NCBI GenBank assembly: GCA_964235495.1
Contig: CAXSAX010000013.1
Span: 21,233-85,232, forward strand
Direction: 5' to 3'
DNA: 64,000 nucleotides
Source: LMUY01 sp964235495
GTDB taxonomy: Bacteria; Pseudomonadota; Alphaproteobacteria; Acetobacterales; Acetobacteraceae
Of the stretch, positions 16,843 to 25,156 are shown in pieces. Position 1 is the stretch's first letter; the number at the start of each line of letters is the position of its first letter. The position numbers and the translations under genes are program-made. Below the pieces are notes generated by a model. That model was not told where the DNA came from. It saw only the letters and a list, made by a program, of their open reading frames with translations, and did no database searches.

Positions 16843-18567
16843 TCAACGACGGCCGAACAACGCCTCGATCTCGGCCCGGGTTAGCTTCAGCACGGTGGGG
16901 CGGCCGTGCGAGCAGGTGGCGGCCCGCGGCGTGGCCTCCATCTGGCGCAGCAGCGCGTTCATCTCCGCCGGGTGCAGCCGGCGGCCGGCGCGGATGCTGC
17001 CGTGGCAGGCCATGCGGGCGATGGCGGCATCCAGCAACACTTCCAGCGCCGTGGCCTCGCCGCACTCGGCGAGCTCGTCCGCCAGGTCCCGCAGCAGCGG
17101 CGCCGGGTCGGGCGCGCCACCAGTGCAGAGCGGCGCCGGCAGCGCGCGCACCAGCACCGCGCCGCCCCCGAACGCTTCCAGCTCCAGGCCGAGCGCCAGC
17201 AGGGCGGGGGCGTGGCGCAGCAGCCGTTCCACATCGGGCGGCGGCAGATCCACCACGGCGGGCAGCAGCAGCGGCTGGCAGCGCACGCCGCCGTCGCGGT
17301 GCTGCGCCGCCAGGGCCTCGTGGGTCAGCCGCTCGTGCGCGGCATGCTGATCGACCAGCACCAGGCTGCCGTCACCCGCCACGGCGATCACGTAGGTGTC
17401 CAGCACCTGGGCCACCGCGGCCCCCAGCGGATGCGGCGACGCCTCCGGCTCCGGCATCACCCGCGCGGCGGGGGCGAAAGGCAGCCGGGCCTCGGCGAAC
17501 CCGGCGGCTTGCGTCACCAGGCGCAGCGCCGGCCTGGGGCGGGGACTGAAGGCCGGGGGAGCGCCCGCGCCGCCGGACAGGCTGCGCCGCAGCGCGCCGA
17601 TCACCAGGCCGCGCACGGCCTCCGGGTCGCGGAAGCGCAGCTCCGTCTTGGCCGGGTGCACGTTCACGTCCACCTCGCCGGGGGGGATGGTGAGATACAG
17701 CGCCACAGCGGCGTGGCGGCCGGCGGCGATCACGTCGCGGTAGGCCACCCGCACGGCCGTGCGCAGCACCGGGTCGGTCACCGGGCGGCCGTTCACCACC
17801 AGGGACTGGCCGGAAGCGGTGGCGCGGCTGAGCGCCGCCGGCCCGGCATGGCCGGCCAGCGCCAGGCCGCCGCGCTCGCCCGAAACAGCCAGCAGCCCGT
17901 CCATGCCGAGCAGGGAGCCGGCGCGCGCCGCCTGGTCCTGCGCCGGCAGGTCGAACACCACCCGGCCGTCGCTGACCAGGCGCATGGCGATGCCGGGGGC
18001 GGCGAAAGCCAGCCGGCGCACCGCCGCCTCCGCGTGGTCCGCCTCCACCCGGGGCGATTTCAGGAAGTTGCGCCGGGCCGGGGTGGCGAAGAACAGGTCC
18101 GACACCAGCACCTGGGTACCGGCCGGGCCGGCCGCCGGCGTCACCGGGCCGGCCGCGCCGCCTTCCACCCGGATGCGGTGGGCGTGGACGGCGCCGGGCG
18201 GGCGGGCGGTGATCTGCAGCCGGGCCGCCGCGCCGATGGAGGGCAGCGCCTCGCCGCGGAAGCCCAGGGTGGTGATGCGGATCAGCTGGTCGTCCGCCAG
18301 CTTGGAGGTGCAGTGGCGCTGCACGGCGAGCGCCAGCGCATCCGGCCCCATGCCGGCGCCGTCGTCGGTGACCTCGATCCGCTCGATCCCACCGGCTTGC
18401 AGGCACACCGCGATGCGGCTGGCGCCCGCGTCGATCGCGTTCTCCACCAGCTCCTTGGCGACGGCGGCCGGGCGCTCGATCACCTCGCCGGCGGCGATCC
18501 GGTCCACCAGCGCGTCCGGCAGACGGCGCAGCAACGGGCGGTCGGGCAGGTGCGCCGCGGAGTCCAT
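16843..18567 (-). CDS. mutL: DNA mismatch repair protein MutL
   Basis: The 574-residue protein has the GHKL ATPase: IAAGEVIERPA, E39 and N43 in KELVEN, DDGAGM near 69 and TLGFRGEALPS near 100. The C-terminal region carries the endonuclease motif DQHA-x2-E-x4-E (DQHAAHERLTHE) plus ACHGSIRAG and CSHGRPT, so it should be a nicking MutL like those of bacteria lacking MutH. It links MutS mismatch recognition to strand cutting. It is slightly short for the family because the linker is compressed. Confidence 0.97.
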   Translation of the reverse strand: MDSAAHLPDRPLLRRLPDALVDRIAAGEVIERPAAVAKELVENAIDAGASRIAVCLQAGGIERIEVTDDGAGMGPDALALAVQRHCTSKLADDQLIRITTLGFRGEALPSIGAAARLQITARPPGAVHAHRIRVEGGAAGPVTPAAGPAGTQVLVSDLFFATPARRNFLKSPRVEADHAEAAVRRLAFAAPGIAMRLVSDGRVVFDLPAQDQAARAGSLLGMDGLLAVSGERGGLALAGHAGPAALSRATASGQSLVVNGRPVTDPVLRTAVRVAYRDVIAAGRHAAVALYLTIPPGEVDVNVHPAKTELRFRDPEAVRGLVIGALRRSLSGGAGAPPAFSPRPRPALRLVTQAAGFAEARLPFAPAARVMPEPEASPHPLGAAVAQVLDTYVIAVAGDGSLVLVDQHAAHERLTHEALAAQHRDGGVRCQPLLLPAVVDLPPPDVERLLRHAPALLALGLELEAFGGGAVLVRALPAPLCTGGAPDPAPLLRDLADELAECGEATALEVLLDAAIARMACHGSIRAGRRLHPAEMNALLRQMEATPRAATCSHGRPTVLKLTRAEIEALFGRR

Positions 18568-18584
18568 GGCGGCAGCATAGCCGA

Positions 18585-19037
18585 TCAGCCCAGCTGCTGC
18601 ACCTGACGACTGGCTGGGCGACTGGCTGGCTCACGGCTGCTCACGGCGTGCTCGCAACTGGCGCTGCCGCCGCGCTGGCCGTGAACCGGGTTGCGCGGGT
18701 CCGGCCGGCTGTCGCCCCAAGCGCCGGTGAAGCTGGCCCGGTCGGCAGTGAACACCACGTATTCGACTCCGCGCCCATAGCGGTCGATCCAGGTGAAGCT
18801 GCCGCTGGTGTCGCTGTCCGGGCGGAAATTGACCAGCTCGCCCTCCAGCGGGTCGTCGTCGTCGATCGCGTAGTGGCCGACCAGGCGGCCGTCCTGCAAC
18901 GTGAAGCTGGTGCGGTGGCATTCCATCCGCCCCCCGTTGCGCACGGACCCGGCATAGTCGCCGACCACGTCGGCCACCCAGGGCGGCGTCGCAGGGCCGG
19001 CGAGGGCCGCGAGCAGCAGGAGGGCGGCCGCGCGCAT
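18585..19037 (-). CDS. Small secreted protein of unknown function
   Basis: The 150-residue product has a signal peptide (residues 1 to about 16) and a beta-rich mature part (VVGDYAGSVRNGGRMECH, GHYAIDDDDPLEGELVNF, YGRGVEYVVF, SFTGAWGDS). This pattern of alternating strands with GxW-like turns resembles small lipocalin-like or META-type folds, but no family was recognised. The last 35 residues are Ser/Arg/Gln-rich. It lies between the DUF3035 lipoprotein and mutL on the same strand with short gaps. Confidence 0.7.
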   Translation of the reverse strand: MRAAALLLLAALAGPATPPWVADVVGDYAGSVRNGGRMECHRTSFTLQDGRLVGHYAIDDDDPLEGELVNFRPDSDTSGSFTWIDRYGRGVEYVVFTADRASFTGAWGDSRPDPRNPVHGQRGGSASCEHAVSSREPASRPASRQVQQLG

Positions 19038-19056
19038 GGTTCCGATCCTAGGGGGG

Positions 19057-19617
19057 TTAGAACTTGCCCAGAATCGTGTCGAGGATGCCGGTTTGGCTGC
19101 GCTTCTGGATGATGGGCGTGTCGCCGGCGCTGGCGGTGGAGCCGAGAGCCGCGTTCTGGCGCAGGCGCTGGCTTTCCCGTTGGGCGTCCACCGGGGTGCC
19201 CGCCGGGGGCGCTGGCTTCCAGAACATCAGCTCGTCGGTGAAGGACTGGCTGGGACGGTCAAGCTGCGCCTCCGCGTCCACCCGGTTGCGGATGTCGCGC
19301 GGCGGGACCGGGCCGGCGGCGGACACCAGGGCCTGCTGGCCCGGCGAGCTGCTGCTCACGGGGGCGGACAGCGCGGTGGACGGCGACAGCGCCGCCTCCG
19401 CCTGCTGCCGCTCGGACAGCTCCTGCGGGCGTGACGTGCCGGGGCGCGGCGGATGCAGCTCGAAATCCGGCGGCATGGAGAGCGGCGCGCGGGTGGTGAC
19501 GGTGAACTCGTCCGGCGCGTCCCGGGTCAGGCCGATGGTGCGGGACAGGTCATCGCCGCAGCCGGCCAGGAGCGGCAGCACGGCCATTGCGAGCAAGGCA
19601 GGTCGCAGGGTCATCAT
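19057..19617 (-). CDS. DUF3035-type outer-membrane lipoprotein
   Basis: The protein (about 186 residues from ATG 19617) has a lipoprotein signal with lipobox LLAGC. The mature part begins with RAPDEF-like and PPDFELHPPRPGTSRPQE stretches that are hallmarks of this alphaproteobacterial lipoprotein family; the rest is low-complexity Ser/Ala/Gln. Its location directly after lspA and ileS is a conserved neighbourhood. A role in outer-membrane protein assembly has been proposed for some relatives; nothing in the sequence proves it here. A second ATG at 19614 is equally possible. Confidence 0.8.
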   Translation of the reverse strand: MMTLRPALLAMAVLPLLAGCGDDLSRTIGLTRDAPDEFTVTTRAPLSMPPDFELHPPRPGTSRPQELSERQQAEAALSPSTALSAPVSSSSPGQQALVSAAGPVPPRDIRNRVDAEAQLDRPSQSFTDELMFWKPAPPAGTPVDAQRESQRLRQNAALGSTASAGDTPIIQKRSQTGILDTILGKF

Positions 19618-19624
19618 GGCCGGG

Positions 19625-20140
19625 TCATAGCTCCGCAGGGCCGGGCGGGGCAAGCCGCGGGCCAGGCCCGGGCCGCGGCCGCAGCCCGTCCAGCACCAGG
19701 GCCGCGACGCCGCACACGATGGCGGCGTCCGCCACGTTGAACACGTACCAGCTCCAGCCGCCGGCGTGCAGGTGGATGAAATCGACCACCGCGCCGTAGC
19801 GCAGCCGGTCCAGCACGTTGCCGATCGCGCCGCCCGCGATGGCGCCCAGGGCCACCGCCACCAGCGCGGACTCGGCGCGGCGCAGCCACACCGCCAGGGC
19901 GGCCACGATGGCCACCGCCACCGCCACCAGCAGCAGCGCGCCCCAGCGCCCGTCCGCCTTGAACAGGCCGAAGGTGACGCCCTGGTTCCACACCATGGTC
20001 AGGCTGACGCCAGGCAGCAGATCGACCCGGCCCAGCTCCGGCAACTGCAAGCCGTCCAGGATCCAGGTCTTGCTGGCCTGGTCGGCGGCAAACACGACGG
20101 CCAGCGCGGCGAGGCCCAGGGCGGGCAAGCGGCGACTCAT
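19625..20140 (-). CDS. lspA: Lipoprotein signal peptidase LspA
   Basis: The aspartic protease of the inner membrane that removes signal peptides from prolipoproteins. The 171-residue product has four hydrophobic segments, the DQASKTWI box, the MVWNQGVTFGLF box, and the two catalytic aspartates in NVLDRLRYG and VVDFIHLH. The ATG overlaps the ileS stop (ATGA), so it is translated from the ileS message. A lipoprotein gene follows. Confidence 0.97.
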   Translation of the reverse strand: MSRRLPALGLAALAVVFAADQASKTWILDGLQLPELGRVDLLPGVSLTMVWNQGVTFGLFKADGRWGALLLVAVAVAIVAALAVWLRRAESALVAVALGAIAGGAIGNVLDRLRYGAVVDFIHLHAGGWSWYVFNVADAAIVCGVAALVLDGLRPRPGPGPRLAPPGPAEL

Positions 20141-22914
20141 TCGGCGGCGGCCTCGTCCGGCCGCGGCACGCCGACCAGGCCGCTCTCCACCGCGTCCGCG
20201 CAGCGCTCGCATAGCAGGGGGTGGGCAGGATGGCGGCCGACCTCTGGCAGCACCTTCCAGCAGCGGGCGCATTTCCCGCCCGGCGCCTTGGACACGGCCA
20301 GCTCCGCCGCGGCAGCCACGTGGCTGACGATGGCGAACTCGGCCCAGCCGGCCTCGTCCAGCAGCAACAGCGCCGGGTCGGGCAGGTGCACCGAGGCTTG
20401 CAGGGAGGAGCCGATGACCCCGTCGCGCCGCGCCGCCTCCAGCGCCGCCGTCACGCTGGCGCGGGCCTCGCGCAGGTTGGCGATCCGCACGCCGAGCGCC
20501 GGGTCATGCCACTCGGCGGGGACGGGCGGCAGGGATTGCAGGTGGACGCTGTCGTCGCCTTCGCCGAAGCGGGCGGACCAGGCTTCCTCCGCGGTGAACA
20601 CCAGCACGGGGGCGAGCCAGGTGGCCAGGCAGCGGTGCAGCACGTCCAGCACGGTGCGGGCGGCACGGCGGCGCGGGCTGTCGGGGCGGTCGCAATACAG
20701 CGCATCCTTGCGCACGTCGAAGTAGAAGGCGGACAGGTCGGCGGCGCAGAAGGCGTGCAGCTCGGGATACACCCCCGTCCAGTCATGGGTGGCGAGCGCG
20801 GTGCGGACGCGCGCGTCCAGCTCCGCCAGCCGGTGCAGCACCCAGCGGTCAAGCTCCGGCAGCTGCTCCAGCGGCACCCGCTCGGACTCGTCCCAGCCGG
20901 CCAGCGAGCCGAGCAGCCAGCGCAGCGTGTTGCGCAGGCGGCGGTACAGCTCGGCCTGCTGCTTGAGGATTTCCGGGCCGATGCGGAGATCCTCCGTGGT
21001 GTCGGCGGTCATCACCCACAGCCGCAGGATGTCGGCGCCCAGCGTGTCGGTGACCTTCTGCGGCGCGGTGACGTTGCCGAGCGACTTGCTCATCTTGCGC
21101 CCGGCCTCGTCCAGCACGAAGCCGTGGGTCAGCACCGCCTTGAACGGGGCGGCGCCGCGGGTGCCGATGGCTTCCAGCAGCGAGGACTGGAACCAGCCGC
21201 GGTGCTGGTCGGAGCCTTCGAGGTAGAGGTCCGCCGGCCAGGGCAGGCCGCGGTCCTCCAGGGCGAAGCCGTGGGTGGAGCCGCTCTCGAACCACACGTC
21301 CACGATATCGGTGACCTGCTCGTACTCCGCCGGATCGCGGTCCGGGCCGAGAAAGCGGGCGGGCGGCGAGGCGAACCAGGCGTCCGCGCCCTCGGCGGCA
21401 AACGCCTCCACCACGCGGGCGACCACCGCCGGGTCGCGCAGCGGCTTGCCGGTGGCGCTGTGGACGAAGACGGGGATCGGCACGCCCCAGGCGCGCTGGC
21501 GGCTGATGCACCAGTCGGGCCGGCCGGCCAGCATGGCACCGATGCGGTTGCGGCCGCCGGGGGGCACGAACGGCACCGCATCGAGCGCCGCCAGCGCGCG
21601 GGCGCGGAGCTGCTCCGGGCCGTCCATGCGGATGAACCATTGCGGGGTGGCGCGGGTGATCAGCGGCGCCTTGGAGCGCCAGGAATGCGGGTAGGAGTGC
21701 ACCAGCTTGCCCTGCCCGATCAGCCCGCCGGCCGCCGTCAGCGCCGCCGCGACCGGCGCCGTGGCGCGGAACACGTGGGCGCCGGCGAACAGCGGCACGT
21801 CGGCGGCGTAGCGCCCGTCCTCCATCACGCTCTCCGGCACGGCGATGCCGTGGGCGCGGCACAGCGCGAAGTCATCCTCGCCGTGGGCGGGCGCCTGGTG
21901 CACCAGGCCGGAGCCGGCCTCGGCGGTGACGAAATTGCCGAGCAGGATCGGCGCGTCGTGGTCGTAGCCGTGGCCGCGCAACGGGTGGGCGCACAGCGTG
22001 CCCGCCAGCTCCGTGCCGTGCACCACCTGCAGCAGGTGGTGGGTGGCGATGCCGAGGGCGGCGCACACCGCGCCCACCAGGTCGAGCGCCACCAGGATGA
22101 CCTCGCCGGGCCGGGCCAGGGAGCCATCCGCCACGCTGTCCACCCGCAGCTGGGCGTAGTCGATGGCGGCGCCGGCGGCGAGCGCGCGGTTGCCGGGAAT
22201 GGTCCACGGCGTGGTGGTCCAGATCACCGCGGAGGTGCCCACCAGCGGCCCGGCCATGATCGGGAAGCGCACCCAGATGGTGTCGCTCGTGTGGTCGTGG
22301 TACTCGATCTCGGCCTCGGCCAGCGCCGTCTTCTCGACGGTGGACCACATCACCGGGCGCAGGCCGCGGTACAGCGCGCCGCCCAGTAGGAACTTGCCGA
22401 TCTCGCCGGCGATGGCGGCCTCGGCGGCGTAGTCCATGGTGGCGTAGCGCCCGGCCCAGTCGCCGGTGACGCCCAGGCGGCGGAACTCGGGGACCTGCAC
22501 GTCCAGCCAGTGCTGGGCGTAGGCGCGGCACTCGGCGCGGAAGTCCAGCACCGGCACCGCGTCCTTGTCGCGCCCGGTGCGGCGGTACTCCTCCTCCACC
22601 TTCCACTCGATCGGCAGGCCGTGGCAGTCCCAGCCGGGGATGTAGTCGGCGTCGAACCCGGCCATGCGGTGGGCGCGCAGGATCACGTCCTTGAGGATGC
22701 GGTTCAGCGCGTGGCCGATGTGGAGGTTGCCGTTGGCGAAGATCGGCCCGTCATGCAGCACGAAGGGGGGGCGCCCGGCGGCGGCGGCGCGGGTGCGCTG
22801 CCACAGGCCCATCGCCTCCCAACGGGCCAGGATGGCCGGCTCGCGTTTCGGCAGGTCGCCGCGCATCGGGAACGGGGTCGTGGGAAGGAAGACGGTGTCG
22901 CGATAGTCGGGCAT
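20137..22914 (-). CDS. ileS: Isoleucyl-tRNA synthetase IleS
   Basis: Class Ia synthetase of 925 residues that charges tRNA-Ile and edits valine. HIGH is at 65-68 (NLHIGHALN), KMSKSLGN marks the second ATP motif, a CP1 editing domain lies between, and the C-terminal zinc finger is CARCWKV...LCERC. Start ATG at 22914 is set by homology of PDYRDTVFLP; the frame is open further upstream without support. The stop overlaps lspA. Confidence 0.98.
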   Translation of the reverse strand: MPDYRDTVFLPTTPFPMRGDLPKREPAILARWEAMGLWQRTRAAAAGRPPFVLHDGPIFANGNLHIGHALNRILKDVILRAHRMAGFDADYIPGWDCHGLPIEWKVEEEYRRTGRDKDAVPVLDFRAECRAYAQHWLDVQVPEFRRLGVTGDWAGRYATMDYAAEAAIAGEIGKFLLGGALYRGLRPVMWSTVEKTALAEAEIEYHDHTSDTIWVRFPIMAGPLVGTSAVIWTTTPWTIPGNRALAAGAAIDYAQLRVDSVADGSLARPGEVILVALDLVGAVCAALGIATHHLLQVVHGTELAGTLCAHPLRGHGYDHDAPILLGNFVTAEAGSGLVHQAPAHGEDDFALCRAHGIAVPESVMEDGRYAADVPLFAGAHVFRATAPVAAALTAAGGLIGQGKLVHSYPHSWRSKAPLITRATPQWFIRMDGPEQLRARALAALDAVPFVPPGGRNRIGAMLAGRPDWCISRQRAWGVPIPVFVHSATGKPLRDPAVVARVVEAFAAEGADAWFASPPARFLGPDRDPAEYEQVTDIVDVWFESGSTHGFALEDRGLPWPADLYLEGSDQHRGWFQSSLLEAIGTRGAAPFKAVLTHGFVLDEAGRKMSKSLGNVTAPQKVTDTLGADILRLWVMTADTTEDLRIGPEILKQQAELYRRLRNTLRWLLGSLAGWDESERVPLEQLPELDRWVLHRLAELDARVRTALATHDWTGVYPELHAFCAADLSAFYFDVRKDALYCDRPDSPRRRAARTVLDVLHRCLATWLAPVLVFTAEEAWSARFGEGDDSVHLQSLPPVPAEWHDPALGVRIANLREARASVTAALEAARRDGVIGSSLQASVHLPDPALLLLDEAGWAEFAIVSHVAAAAELAVSKAPGGKCARCWKVLPEVGRHPAHPLLCERCADAVESGLVGVPRPDEAAAE

Positions 22915-22942
22915 GGCAAGGGTCCGGGTGGCGGCCCCTGCT

Positions 22943-23428
22943 CTAGCGCGACGCGACCACCTCCGCCAGGGCAGGCTGCCGGGGCGCGATGAACCCGAAC
23001 GTCGGGTACGTGCCGCTGCCCAGCTGCCCGAGCGGCGCCCACCACACCCGCACCGCCGTCCAGTCATTGCCGGGCGAGACGTCCACCACCGGCTCGCTGC
23101 GGGCGACCTGGCCGTGCACCCAGTTGGCCTGCGTCACGTCGATCTCCCGCGGGGAGCGCAGCGCCGTGACGACGGCGACGTGGCCGGACGGCAGCCGCGC
23201 CGTGCGGCGGAACACCAGCACGGCGCGTGGGCTGGGCTCGGAGCCGCGGGCATACCGGCCGGCGGCCGCGTCCCACCAGGACGCGGCATCGCCGAACAGC
23301 TGCACGCCGCTCACCTGCCGGGCGTAGGGCGCGCACTCCAGGCTGGCGTATCCGCCCGTCCGGGGCTGCCCGCCGGCGCAGGCGGACAGCGCCAGCAGGG
23401 GCGCCAGGAGAAGCCGCCCGGACGGCAC
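22943..23428 (-). CDS. CHAP-domain lipoprotein (putative cell-wall amidase/peptidase)
   Basis: The 161-residue product starts with GTG and has a lipoprotein signal with Cys at 17 (ALSAC). A CHAP (NlpC/P60-like) domain follows: catalytic Cys32 in LECAPYARQ and His83 in LPSGHVAVV, with DVTQANWVHG supplying the third polar residue. CHAP enzymes cut peptidoglycan cross-bridges or stem peptides. Nothing indicates a phage origin; it is probably a housekeeping wall hydrolase on the periplasmic side. No clear ribosome site precedes the GTG, and the upstream gene is 15 bases away, so coupling is likely. Confidence 0.82.
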   Translation of the reverse strand: MPSGRLLLAPLLALSACAGGQPRTGGYASLECAPYARQVSGVQLFGDAASWWDAAAGRYARGSEPSPRAVLVFRRTARLPSGHVAVVTALRSPREIDVTQANWVHGQVARSEPVVDVSPGNDWTAVRVWWAPLGQLGSGTYPTFGFIAPRQPALAEVVASR

Positions 23429-23443
23429 GCCGCTACTGGGCCG

Positions 23444-23839
23444 TTACTGGGCTTGGGTGGCCGGAGCCTTCTTGGCCGCCAGGTGGCCGTGCATCATGGC
23501 GTGGTGCATCATGGCGTGGTGCATCATTCCTTTGGAGGAAGATGCGGCCATAGGTGAGAAATCCACATACGGCACCGGCGTGTCGCTGGGCGTGGTGGCG
23601 AGCGCCTGGGCGGCGGCCTTGCCGGCGGGGGTCGCGCCGTCGCCAGCGGAGGCGGCGGGGGCCGGAGACGCGGCGGCTGGCATCGCGTGGTGGCGCATGT
23701 GCATCGGATGCCGGGTGGCCGCTGCGCCGCTGACCTCGGCAGGAGCGTCGGGGGCGCTGGGGGGCGTGCCCTGCGCATGAGCGCCGCTGGCTGCGAGCAG
23801 GGCAAGGGCGGGGATCAGACCCGCAAGTCGGATGGTCAT
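23444..23839 (-). CDS. Secreted Met/His-rich small protein, possibly metal binding
   Basis: The 131-residue product has a signal peptide (cut near GAHA-QG, residue 22-23). The mature chain is Ala/Pro-rich and carries two Met/His clusters: HPMHMRHHAMP near 44-54 and a tandem MMHHA repeat followed by MMHGH near the C-terminus. Met/His clusters of this kind bind copper or silver in periplasmic proteins, so metal handling is a reasonable guess. No family was recognised. Confidence 0.7.
   Translation of the reverse strand: MTIRLAGLIPALALLAASGAHAQGTPPSAPDAPAEVSGAAATRHPMHMRHHAMPAAASPAPAASAGDGATPAGKAAAQALATTPSDTPVPYVDFSPMAASSSKGMMHHAMMHHAMMHGHLAAKKAPATQAQ
23491..23527. repeat. 15-bp tandem repeat encoding the MMHHA units
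   Basis: gcatcatggcgtggt occurs twice in a row (23491-23505, 23506-23520), followed by a seven-base partial copy. It is inside the Met/His-rich gene and encodes its repeated units; copy number could vary between strains by slippage. Confidence 0.9.
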
Positions 23840-23980
23840 GCGTGTTTCCTTCGGAAGCCCCCTGGGTCAGGGAACGGTGGCGACGCTACCACCACGGCGT
23901 TGAGTCGTGTCCACCGCGAATGAGCCCTTTTCGGCTCGGCCGGTATTTTGCCCAGCATTGCGGCAGGGATGCATCATACT

Positions 23981-24556
23981 TCAGCCGCGCCGGGCCTCCA
24001 GCAGCAGCGTTTCCGCCTCGTCCGGCGACAAGCCCAGCACGCGGCCGGCGATGCTGGCCGGGAACCCGGCGCGCGCCAGCCGCGCCAGGTCGCGCGTGCG
24101 CTGGGCCGGATCGGGCGTTTCGGACATCGGGCGAAACGGCCCCATGCGGCGGCGGCTGGCATAGAGCACGGCGGCCGCGAGCTCGGCCGCCGGGTCGTCC
24201 GGCGGCGTGGCAAGCTCCGCCGGCACGCCGTGGGCTTGCAGGTGCGCCGTGATCGCCCGGCGGGAGCGGCCGGCGCGGTGCAGGCTGCGGGCGCGCCCGG
24301 CGGCGAACAGCGCGTCGTCCACGGCGCCGATGGCGGCAAGCTGCGCCACGACGCCACGGGCGGCCCCCTTGGCGGCAGCGGCGGCCTCGGACGGCGCTGC
24401 CGCGGCCCGCGCCCAGCGATCGATGCGGCGGACCAGCACGCGGAGCAGCCCAGCCTGGGTGGCGCTGTAGCGCGTGAGGTAGGTCAGCGCCGCCTGCCGC
24501 AGGCTGGCAGCGTCCGGGGCCGGGCCGGGCGGCTTGGGCGGTCGCATGGCCGCCAT
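23981..24556 (-). CDS. recX: Regulatory protein RecX
   Basis: RecX binds RecA filaments and modulates recombination and SOS. The 191-residue product is a run of three-helix repeats: AALTYLTRYSATQAGLLRVL, VDDALFAAGRARSLHRAGRSRRAITAHL and LARAGFPASIAGRVLGL. Start may be 24556 or 24547 (two in-frame ATGs). recA is not in the window, which is common in alphaproteobacteria. Confidence 0.87.
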   Translation of the reverse strand: MAAMRPPKPPGPAPDAASLRQAALTYLTRYSATQAGLLRVLVRRIDRWARAAAAPSEAAAAAKGAARGVVAQLAAIGAVDDALFAAGRARSLHRAGRSRRAITAHLQAHGVPAELATPPDDPAAELAAAVLYASRRRMGPFRPMSETPDPAQRTRDLARLARAGFPASIAGRVLGLSPDEAETLLLEARRG

Positions 24557-24632
24557 GATGCCATGCAGCAGCCGTCTCCGGAACCCGGCGCGGCGCAGAG
24601 GCGTTGGCGGGCCGACTGGGAGAGATCATTAC

Positions 24633-25052
24633 GTGACACGCGCCATCGGCCTCGTGCTCGCTGCCGCCTTGGCAGCCGGCTTCCCTCATGCCCAAGCCTC
24701 GGCGCAAGCGCCCGGAGCGCCAGACGCCAAGCTGACGCCCGCGCCCGGCAACCCGAACCTGTCCGTGGCCAGCGTGCGGATGGACGGCGGGGTGCGCGCC
24801 AGCAAGGTGATCGGCGCCGGGGTGTACAGCGACGGCAACACCCAGATCGGCACCATCGACGACCTCATCATGGCCCCGGACAACGCCGTTGTGCTGGCGA
24901 TCATCTCCGTTGGCGGCGTGATGGGGCTGGGCGGCAAGCTGGTGGCGCTGCCGATCGGCCAGCTGCAGAAGCCGGCGGATGGCCGATACATACTGCCGGG
25001 CGCCACCAAGGACTCGCTGAACGCGATGCCCAGCTTCGTCTACAACAACTAG
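24633..25052 (+). CDS. Exported PRC-barrel domain protein
   Basis: The 139-residue product has a signal peptide (residues 1 to about 25, AQA end) and a PRC-barrel-like domain with SKVIGAGVYSDGNTQIGTIDDLIM and the VALPIGQL strand. Such exported PRC proteins are common in Acetobacteraceae and rhizobia, usually without known function. The GTG at 24633 has GGGAG ten bases upstream; the frame is open further back but that part overlaps recX and has no signal peptide character. Confidence 0.8.
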   Translation: MTRAIGLVLAAALAAGFPHAQASAQAPGAPDAKLTPAPGNPNLSVASVRMDGGVRASKVIGAGVYSDGNTQIGTIDDLIMAPDNAVVLAIISVGGVMGLGGKLVALPIGQLQKPADGRYILPGATKDSLNAMPSFVYNN

Positions 25053-25156
25053 CGAAGCCGCTGACGCCGTTCGCCTTTAGGTTTGACTTGGCGAGCGCGG
25101 GCGTCTCATGCTCCGCGCTTCCCCGCGCCACGGGGACCATCTGAGGTCCTGCCGTC

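Noticed and set aside
22915..23067. Longer IleS N-terminus
   Set aside because: The extra residues are Arg/Gly-rich and overlap the CHAP gene; family alignment favours ATG 22914.
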